A stretch of 64,000 nt of DNA. Source: Armatimonadota bacterium (GTDB lineage Bacteria > Armatimonadota > Zipacnadia > JAUWAU01). The stretch is taken from the NCBI GenBank assembly GCA_030601885.1, contig JAUWAU010000001.1:248001-312000 (forward strand). Reading direction: 5' to 3'. The notes below the pieces were generated by a model that saw only the letters and a list, made by a program, of their open reading frames with translations, searched no databases and was not told where the DNA came from. This document shows positions 8,057-14,398 of the stretch, piece after piece; position 1 is the stretch's first letter, and each line of letters opens with the position of its first letter. A program made the position numbers and the translations under genes.

Positions 8057-8569
8057 CTAGCTCCGTTCGCGGTGACGCATCCTACGCCGGCGACGGTGTC
8101 TTAGCAAATGCTGCAGTTCCTGAGCGACTAGTTTGGGCACGTCCAACTCCGTGTCGCGCGGTTCACTGTTCCCTCCCGAGTACTCGGAGGCCATCTGCAC
8201 AACCGCACCCACGACCTGGGTCGAGAAGCCTGCCGCGCCCGGCATCTGCACACCACCAGGTCCGGGTTCATCCACGGCCAACAGGGATGACACGGTGAGG
8301 CCGACATGCTCCAGCACCCACTTGAGCTCCTCGGTGGCCGCGTCCAACACACGAGGAACGGTCGCATCCGAGACGGATGTCAGCAGCCCGATGTCGCGGA
8401 CCGGCTGTCCGGACTGAAGAGGCAGAGGGGTCTCGAGGATCGTCGACTGAGGCGTTCCCAGCTCTGCCATCCGTCCACAGGGCTCGGACGCTTGGGCTGC
8501 CTGGCTGCTCTGGGATCCCTCGTGCCCGGGAGGCCCCGGGGTGCCTGGCCAGATACCGGCTCTGTGCAT
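8057..8569 (-). CDS. Hypothetical protein in MraZ-like operon
   Basis: I do not recognise this 170-residue protein. The first 35 residues are rich in Gly, Pro and Ser and may not be translated: ATG 8569 has GGGG just upstream, but an internal ATG at 8470 is possible. The central part (TVPRVLDAATEELKWVLEHVGLTV) is predicted helical and the last dozen residues are very basic (RRRRRMRHRERS), compatible with nucleic-acid binding. Its stop lies 6 nt before the MraZ-like ATG, so both are co-transcribed from the promoter near 8643-8672. Divergent from it is the AlbA_2 gene. The position upstream of a DNA-binding regulator suggests a paired function, but nothing in the sequence names it. Confidence 0.45.
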   Translation of the reverse strand: MHRAGIWPGTPGPPGHEGSQSSQAAQASEPCGRMAELGTPQSTILETPLPLQSGQPVRDIGLLTSVSDATVPRVLDAATEELKWVLEHVGLTVSSLLAVDEPGPGGVQMPGAAGFSTQVVGAVVQMASEYSGGNSEPRDTELDVPKLVAQELQHLLRHRRRRRMRHRERS

Positions 8570-8642
8570 AGTCGACCCCGCGCCCACTATCCACTGACAG
8601 TTCAGCCATTGCCTTGATCACAGGGAGGGCGCTGGACCGATA

Positions 8643-8672
8643 CTTATACCACAATATGCCGCCTTAGATCAA
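8643..8672 (-). promoter_or_regulatory. Sigma-70-type promoter of the MraZ-like operon
   Basis: On the minus strand TTGATC and TATAAG are separated by 18 nt (-35 at 8667-8672, -10 at 8643-8648). It points toward the hypothetical / MraZ-like gene pair, about 75 nt before ATG 8569. The surrounding sequence is the most AT-rich in this part of the window. Confidence 0.55.
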
Positions 8673-8723
8673 CCCCTAATCATCCGGCTATCAGCCCCTA
8701 ACTACCCGGCCATCGGCCCATAA
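8667..8723 (-). repeat. Three 13-bp repeats at 22-bp spacing (operator-like)
   Basis: On the minus strand TTAGGGGTTGATC, TTAGGGGCTGATA and TTATGGGCCGATG occupy 8667-8679, 8689-8701 and 8711-8723. The spacing is exactly 22 bp, about two helical turns, so all three face the same side of the DNA; the first overlaps the -35 box. This is the arrangement of a cooperative operator. Confidence 0.6.
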
Positions 8724-8971
8724 TCAATCCACGGCAACTACAGAATTGCACATCAGCATCTTTTGCACGACGCACACGGGGCAGACCATAGGATGTCGAT
8801 CAGAATCGAGCTTTGTGTCTCGCTAGTTTCATAGAGGGCCGGTGGCGGGACCGAGCGAGCGCCTCCGCTCCTCGTCCGCCACAATCCCGCCAGGACTTCT
8901 GCCCTCCGCACCGCCACGGACGGCTCGGGAGGGACTCCTCCGGAGGTGCCTCACATACGTGAGAGGAACTC

Positions 8972-10192
8972 ATGAGCAGGATAGACACATCATACAGCCG
9001 GTGTGGGGGAGCGGAGGCCATGCTCGACTTCGGGAAGCCGATTCAAGACCTCACCGAAAAGGATCTGCAGGAACGCCTGATCGACGACGGCTATTGCGAG
9101 TGCTTGTGGGCCGAGTACAAGCGGCAGTTTCTCGAACCTCCCGAGAGGCTGGCCACCACACTCGCTGCATTCGCGAACCAGGATGGGGGCTGGCTGTTCG
9201 TGGGCGTGGAAGCCGATGATGACAACACGCCGACGAGCTTGTGCGGAGTTTGTGGGCGCGGTCAAGCCACCGAGCGGCTGGCCAATATTGTCGCAGCGCA
9301 CATCGACCCGGTTCCACCGTTCGTGTCCCACTGGGTTGACTTGGCGGACACCAAGCGCGCGGTGCTCGCAGTCAGAGTCTGGGAGGGGGCCGACACTCCC
9401 TATGTACTGCGCAAGACAGGGAGAATCCACGTCAGGGTGGCTGATACGAACCAACCTAATGACCCCGTGAAGGACCGCTCTGGCATTGAGCGTCTGTTCC
9501 GGAAGTCGCGAGACACAGCAGCGCGGTTCGAGGAAGCACGACGCCGCACATACTACGGCCGAATACTCGACGTTGTGCCATGGCCGGGTGGGCTAACGCC
9601 TCGACCGATGGTCATCAGCGCCCAAGTGTACCCCCGGGCCGCCGATCAAGACCTCGTGCCTCGGCTGTTCACGGAGGCCACGGAGAGCCTTCTTGAGGGC
9701 GTGTATGCGAGCACGCATCGCGCACTGCCGACTGGCTGCCGACACGAGCAGTCCCGTGTGGTCTGCGTCTGCGCCTCCGATGTGGGGCAGGAGTGGCCCG
9801 GCACGCTGTTCGGCATAGCACTGGATGGATCCGTTGAGTGGACGGAACTATTCGGGGTGGGAGATGACGATACGCGCCTGACCGAGGACGACTTCCGGAG
9901 CGTCGGCGGCCGTGCCCGGCGTATCGCTGTAGCGGTCTATGAGAGAATCGGCTACGGTGGCACAGTCGAGCTCAGGCTCGAGGCCGCGCATCTCAGAGGC
10001 AGGTCGCTCCAGGCGCGGCCTCAGACCGAGCCGTCCCACACTCGCATGTTCCCGGCCCGACAGGACCGCTTCTCCTCGAGGCGGGACGCCCTCGTCCTGG
10101 AACTCGAGGACGAGGACAGAGCCGGACGGATTCTCGGCAGCATGCTACAGGACGTCCGTCGCTTCTTTGGGTGCACGACGTACGACCGGTAG
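8972..10192 (+). CDS. AlbA_2 / Schlafen-type putative DNA-binding domain protein
   Basis: A 406-residue protein. The first 150 residues match the AlbA_2 (Schlafen AlbA-like) domain: E-x-K strand (WAEYKRQF, residues about 47-54), then AAFANQDGGWLFVGVEAD (about 64-82), the hallmark ANxxGGxLxxGV loop, and RVADTNQPND near 158. In other proteins this fold binds nucleic acid or forms part of tRNA/RNA-processing and antiviral factors. The remaining 230 residues (IDRYS-like and acidic segments, no recognised domain) are unknown. The gene is divergent from the MraZ-like operon and is followed by 370 nt of non-coding DNA. Genes of this family are common in defence and accessory islands, so an immune or stress role is possible but unproven. 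Confidence 0.7.
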   Translation: MSRIDTSYSRCGGAEAMLDFGKPIQDLTEKDLQERLIDDGYCECLWAEYKRQFLEPPERLATTLAAFANQDGGWLFVGVEADDDNTPTSLCGVCGRGQATERLANIVAAHIDPVPPFVSHWVDLADTKRAVLAVRVWEGADTPYVLRKTGRIHVRVADTNQPNDPVKDRSGIERLFRKSRDTAARFEEARRRTYYGRILDVVPWPGGLTPRPMVISAQVYPRAADQDLVPRLFTEATESLLEGVYASTHRALPTGCRHEQSRVVCVCASDVGQEWPGTLFGIALDGSVEWTELFGVGDDDTRLTEDDFRSVGGRARRIAVAVYERIGYGGTVELRLEAAHLRGRSLQARPQTEPSHTRMFPARQDRFSSRRDALVLELEDEDRAGRILGSMLQDVRRFFGCTTYDR

Positions 10193-10559
10193 CAGTGGCC
10201 CGGATAGGGGGCCCGAGCCCCGAGGCTTCCCCCGAACTGAATCCAGGCACATAGTACCTATTTCAGCGACCCACCACAGACCCCACGACGACGAGCCGCC
10301 CGACCTCCCGGCCAGCCCCACGCTCAGAGACCCCGGCCCCGCCCTGAAAACAGTCGCACCCCATCGGCGGCCCACCACCGCCCCCAGAACAACCTCACGC
10401 CCCCCACCTCCCACCAGCGCCGGCCTTAGAGGCGTAGCCAGCCCCTCTTATGATTGTGAAATAATTCACATCTACCCGGTAGCACCCCGATCCACGCCTC
10501 GGCAGGGACGCCCTCCCGGGTGGCGAACTGCCCGCCATTCGCCGACTGCGGAGACACAA
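10193..10559. other. Intergenic region before the MFS / URO-D-like operon
   Basis: The first 250 nt are C-rich and unremarkable. The segment from about 10445 is suddenly AT-rich and contains a perfect CRP-type dyad (10455-10470). A fragment GCACATAGTACCTATTT near 10249 resembles the ends of the repeat family at 27-34 kb but is too short to call. Confidence 0.45.
10455..10470 (+). promoter_or_regulatory. CRP/FNR-type operator
   Basis: TGTGAAATAATTCACA is an exact TGTGA-N6-TCACA site, the consensus of CRP-family activators, inside a short AT-rich stretch. It ends 89 nt before the MFS start, a sensible activator position for a sugar or glycan uptake operon. Confidence 0.6.
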
Positions 10560-11855
10560 ATGACCGACCGCCGGCTTCGTGCATGGCACCGCCGCATACT
10601 GTTCACCATCTGGATCACCTACTTCGGCTTCTACTTCTGCCGCAAGAATATCGCTGCGGCGCTCCCTGCGATCGCGTCTGACCTCGGTGTCACGAACGCC
10701 CAGCTTGCCATCCTCGGCACGTGCTTGGCGGCGAGCTACGCCATCGGGCAGTTCATCAACGGACAGCTCGGCGATAGGTATGGCGCGCGGCTGCTGGTGA
10801 CGGTGGGCATCGTCGGCAGCGTGATCCTCAACGTCGGCTTCGGCTTCTGCCGGTCACTGACGGCGATGGCGGTGCTCTGGGGCGCGAATGGCTACTTCCA
10901 ATCCATGGGCTGGGGCCCGATCACGAAGACGGTCGCCAACTGGTTCCCGCAAGGCCGGCGCGGGAGCGTCTCCGGCGTTCTCGGGACGTCGTATCATCTC
11001 GGCGAGGTGGCCACGCTCCTGCTCACTGGAGTCCTGTTAGCTGGATCGCACTGGCGCATGATGTTCTGGGTGCCCGCCGGGCTGCTGGCGCTGCTGGGGA
11101 TTCATTTTGCCATCCGTGTGCGCAACGCTCCCGAGGAGGTGGGGCTGCCGACAGCGGAGGAGCAGGAGGACGGGGTCACGGAGGAGCGTGACGCGACCGC
11201 GGACGGGCACCTCGGACTCGCCTACACGCTGCGCCAGACGGTGGGCAACCCGCGCGTGTGGATTGTCGGCGCGGCGTTCTTCTGGCTGCACCTGGTGCAG
11301 TGGGGCTTCCTGTACTGGTCGGTGAAGATGTTCACGGAGCTGCACGGCGACGCGCTGTCCACGGCCGCGCTGAAGGCTGCCGCCATCCCCGTTGCCGGAG
11401 CCCTCGGGGCCATGAGCGCCGGCTGGGCCACGGATCGCCTCTTCGGCGGCCGACGGGCCCCACTGGCGTGCGTGATGATAGTGGGACTGGCGGCCGCCAT
11501 TTGCACGTTTGCCCTCCTGCCGAAGCTGGCCGGGCTGCTGCTCGTCCTGCTGCTCGGGCTCATCGGCTTCCTCAACAGCGGGGCGCAGCTTATCATGTGC
11601 GCGCCGATGGCCATGGACCTCGCGACGCGCAAAGCCGCCTCGGCGGCCGCCGGATTCATCGACGCCCTCGGCTACGCCGGCGTGGGGACGGGCATCGCGG
11701 TGACCGGCGTGCTCGTGGACCGCTTCGGTGCCGGCGGGGATGCGGCCGCCGGCTGGCAGGCGGCTCTGCTTTTCTGGTCCGGCGCGGCGATCATCTCCGC
11801 TCTTCTGATGGCCACCCTCTGGCGCTACAAACCGGCCAGGGGCGCGTACCACTGA
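10560..11855 (+). CDS. MFS transporter, organophosphate:anion symporter (GlpT/UhpC) type
   Basis: A 431-residue, 12-helix permease. ATG 10560 begins MTDRRLRAWHRRILFTIWI and is directly followed by the first helix; upstream in-frame codons are not protein-like. FGFYFCRKNIAAALPAI in helix 1, the A-loop GQLGDRYGARLLV and QSMGWGPITKTVANWF with RRG are features of the GlpT/UhpT/UhpC branch, whose members exchange phosphorylated sugars or glycerol phosphate for phosphate. The substrate here is unknown. The gene is 70 nt before a URO-D-like gene, which is followed by a second transporter about 60 percent similar by eye, so two related permeases flank one enzyme. A CRP-type site upstream suggests carbon-source control. 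Confidence 0.85.
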   Translation: MTDRRLRAWHRRILFTIWITYFGFYFCRKNIAAALPAIASDLGVTNAQLAILGTCLAASYAIGQFINGQLGDRYGARLLVTVGIVGSVILNVGFGFCRSLTAMAVLWGANGYFQSMGWGPITKTVANWFPQGRRGSVSGVLGTSYHLGEVATLLLTGVLLAGSHWRMMFWVPAGLLALLGIHFAIRVRNAPEEVGLPTAEEQEDGVTEERDATADGHLGLAYTLRQTVGNPRVWIVGAAFFWLHLVQWGFLYWSVKMFTELHGDALSTAALKAAAIPVAGALGAMSAGWATDRLFGGRRAPLACVMIVGLAAAICTFALLPKLAGLLLVLLLGLIGFLNSGAQLIMCAPMAMDLATRKAASAAAGFIDALGYAGVGTGIAVTGVLVDRFGAGGDAAAGWQAALLFWSGAAIISALLMATLWRYKPARGAYH

Positions 11856-11926
11856 ACTGCCGGTGCGCAGGATATGGCCGCTCCTCCGGCGAACACGGCG
11901 GCATTCGCCCGACACCGGGGGCTCCT

Positions 11927-13024
11927 ATGACCCACCGCGAACGCGTTCTCACCGCACTGGCGCACGAGGCGCCCGATGCCGTGCCCTACGACTGCTGGGC
12001 AATGCCCGTGGTCTACGAGCGCGTGGCCGAGCGGCTGGGCGTCAAAGCGAAAGAGGACGTCCTCCGCGCGCTCGACGTTGACCTGCGCGTCATTCCCGGG
12101 CCCAGCTATGCCGGGCAGGAGCTGCAGACTTACGACGACGACACCGTCGAAGACCTCTGGGGCGTCAGGCGCCAGGGCATGACCGTCGAGCGCGCCGGGG
12201 TCACCTGGAGCTACAAGCACGTCGTGGAGTCGCCCCTCGCCCCCATGGAGTCCGTGGAAGAGATCGACGCCTACCCGCGTTGGCCGTCGCCGGACTGGTG
12301 GGACTACTCGTCCGTGGGCGAGGAGTGCGCCGGCATCAGCGCCGCGGGCTATGCGGTGGTGAACGCCGGCGACCGCCTCGACCGCACCGCGCAGCTCAAG
12401 ACCCTCATGTACCTGCGCGGCATGGAGCAAGTGTACATTGACCTGGTGGAGAACCCGGCGCTCCTCGAGGCCGCCCTGGCCCACATCGTCAACTACTTCT
12501 TGGAGTACAACCGCCGCGTCTTTGCGGCCGGCGGCGGCGGCATCGACATGTTCATGATGGGCGATGACTTCGGCACGCAGCACGGCCCGATGATGGGTGT
12601 GGAGATGTGGCGGCGCTTCTTCAAGCCCGGCTTCCGCTCCTACATCGAGCTGGCGCACGAGTTCGGCATTCCGGTGATGCACCACACGTGCGGCGATGTG
12701 CGCGCGCTGATTCCCGATTTCATCGAGTGCGGCCTTGACATCCTCCAGTCCATCCAGCCGCGGGCGGGGATGGATCTGGCGGAGCTGAAGCGGGAGTACG
12801 GCCGCGATCTCTGCTTCCACGGCTCAATCGACATCCAGCACACAATGCCCTACGGTACGCCTGAGGACATTCGAGCAGAGGTTGCGGAGCGCATGGGCGC
12901 CGGGGCCCGGGACGGCGGCGTGATCCTGTGCACGGCCCACAATATCCCGGCCGAGACGCCGGTTGACAACGTGCTCGCCCTGTTCGATGCATACCGAGAA
13001 TTGGGAGGACGCGCAGATGGCTGA
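11927..13024 (+). CDS. Uroporphyrinogen decarboxylase-like (URO-D / MtaA family) protein
   Basis: A 365-residue protein starting MTHRERVLTALAH, the standard opening of the URO-D superfamily branch found in many heterotrophs. The family comprises true haem-biosynthetic decarboxylases and cobalamin:coenzyme M methyltransferases. This protein lacks the N-terminal RQAGR motif of true HemE, so haem synthesis is unlikely; it has VMHHTCGDV near residues 250-258, resembling the His-x-Cys zinc site of methyltransferase members. TIM-barrel strands follow, ending AHNIPAETPVDNVLALFDA, also typical. I infer a zinc-dependent methyl-transfer or related role on a substrate brought by the flanking permeases. 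ATG 11927 has only weak ribosome binding sequence. The stop overlaps the next gene by 8 nt. Confidence 0.8.
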   Translation: MTHRERVLTALAHEAPDAVPYDCWAMPVVYERVAERLGVKAKEDVLRALDVDLRVIPGPSYAGQELQTYDDDTVEDLWGVRRQGMTVERAGVTWSYKHVVESPLAPMESVEEIDAYPRWPSPDWWDYSSVGEECAGISAAGYAVVNAGDRLDRTAQLKTLMYLRGMEQVYIDLVENPALLEAALAHIVNYFLEYNRRVFAAGGGGIDMFMMGDDFGTQHGPMMGVEMWRRFFKPGFRSYIELAHEFGIPVMHHTCGDVRALIPDFIECGLDILQSIQPRAGMDLAELKREYGRDLCFHGSIDIQHTMPYGTPEDIRAEVAERMGAGARDGGVILCTAHNIPAETPVDNVLALFDAYRELGGRADG

Positions 13025-14342
13025 AGAACCCCCCGCCGTCGCCGACGATTCGGCTGCCCGGCTCGGAGCATGGCAGCGCCGCATCATCTTCACCCTCTGG
13101 ATCACCTATTTCGGCTTCTATTTCTGTCGCAAGAACATCTCTGCCGCCCTCCCCGGGATCGAATCGGACCTGGGGATCAGCAATACGCAGCTCGGTGTCC
13201 TGGCCTCGTGCCTGGCCATCGCGTACGGCATCGGCCAGTTCGTCAACGGTCAGCTCGGCGACCGCTTCGGCGCCCGCCGGCTCGTGACGGTGGGCATGTT
13301 CGGCAGCGTGCTGATCAATGTGGTCTTCAGCTTCGCCAGGTCTTTGAGCGTAATGAAGGTGCTGTGGGCGGCCAACGGGCTCTTCCAGTCCATGGGCTGG
13401 GGGCCGATCACGAAGACTGCCGCGAACTGGATTCCGGCGAGCCGGCGCGGGCGCTATTCGGGCATCCTTGGCACTTCGTACCAATTCGGAGACGCGGCCA
13501 CGCTCCTGCTCACCGGCGTGCTGCTGGCAGGGTACCACTGGCGAGCCATGTTCTGGCTGCCAGCCTGCATCCTGGCAGTGCTTGGGCTGCACTTCGTGCT
13601 GCGGATTCGGAACGCGCCCGAGGAGCTGGGCCTGCCCACCGTCGAGGAGCAAGAGGCCGGTCAGACTGAGGCGCGCCAGGTGGCCGCCGACGAGCATTTG
13701 GGATTCGCCTACACGCTGCGCCAGACCGTGGCCAATCCGCGGGTGTGGATCGTGGGAATGGCGTTCTTCTGCCTGGACATCATCCGGTGGGGCTTCTTCT
13801 ACTGGCCCGTAAAGATGATGATGGAGCTGCACGGGGATCAGCTCTCCAAGGCCGCCATCAAGGGCGCTATCATCCCGCTCTTCGGATCTGTGGGCGCGCT
13901 CACCGCCGGCTGGCTCACAGACCGGTACTTCGGCGGGCGCCGGGCGCCGGTGGTGGCCGTGATGATGCTGGGGCTGGCGGCAAGCGTGTACCTCTTTGTC
14001 TCGGCGTCCCAGGGGGGCATGCCGCTGGTGGTGGTATTGCTGGCGGTAATCGGCTTCCTGACCTACGGCCCTCACGTGCTGATGGTGGGGACGATGGCTA
14101 TGGACTTCGGCACGCGGAAGGCCGCGTCGGCCGCCGCGGGCTTCATCGACGCTCTCGGCTACGCCGGCGTTGCCGTGGGCATGGTCGTTACGGGCCGCAT
14201 CCTGGATCACTATAAGGCCCTCGGGGACGAACAAGCCGGCTGGGAGGCGGCGCTGCTGTTCTGGTGCGGCGCGGCGGTGGTCTCCGCCCTGCTGATCGCT
14301 ACGCAGTGGCGCTACAAGCCGGCGAAGGGGACGTACCACTAA
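13017..14342 (+). CDS. MFS transporter, second GlpT/UhpC-type paralogue
   Basis: A 441-residue permease closely similar along its whole length to the one at 10560-11855: FGFYFCRKNISAALPGI, GQLGDRFGARRLV, QSMGWGPITKTAANW and the shared C-terminus QWRYKPAKGTYH. ATG 13017 overlaps the URO-D-like stop by 8 nt and has GGGAGG 9 nt before it, so translation is coupled. The two transporters must have arisen by duplication around the enzyme gene. Differences cluster in helices 7-8 and the central loop, the expected place for altered substrate choice. It is followed 56 nt later by a secreted beta-helix protein on the same strand, making a likely four-gene unit for uptake and use of a polysaccharide-derived or phosphorylated compound. 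Confidence 0.85.
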   Translation: MAEEPPAVADDSAARLGAWQRRIIFTLWITYFGFYFCRKNISAALPGIESDLGISNTQLGVLASCLAIAYGIGQFVNGQLGDRFGARRLVTVGMFGSVLINVVFSFARSLSVMKVLWAANGLFQSMGWGPITKTAANWIPASRRGRYSGILGTSYQFGDAATLLLTGVLLAGYHWRAMFWLPACILAVLGLHFVLRIRNAPEELGLPTVEEQEAGQTEARQVAADEHLGFAYTLRQTVANPRVWIVGMAFFCLDIIRWGFFYWPVKMMMELHGDQLSKAAIKGAIIPLFGSVGALTAGWLTDRYFGGRRAPVVAVMMLGLAASVYLFVSASQGGMPLVVVLLAVIGFLTYGPHVLMVGTMAMDFGTRKAASAAAGFIDALGYAGVAVGMVVTGRILDHYKALGDEQAGWEAALLFWCGAAVVSALLIATQWRYKPAKGTYH

Positions 14343-14398
14343 GGGCGCGGCTCCACTCAACCCGACGGCGTTGGTGGACCCGGCCGGAGGAATGAGTC

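Larger units (their letters stand above)
8570..8971. other. Divergent intergenic region
   Basis: Holds the promoter and the 22-bp-spaced repeats described separately, then about 230 nt without recognisable features before the AlbA_2 gene. The AlbA_2 start at 8972 is preceded by GAGAGGAACTC, a good ribosome binding site. No RNA gene or further repeat was seen. Confidence 0.5.

Noticed and set aside
11927..13024. True haem-biosynthesis HemE
   Set aside because: Lacks the RQAGR-type N-terminal motif of HemE and is linked to transporters, not to haem genes; retained only as URO-D superfamily.
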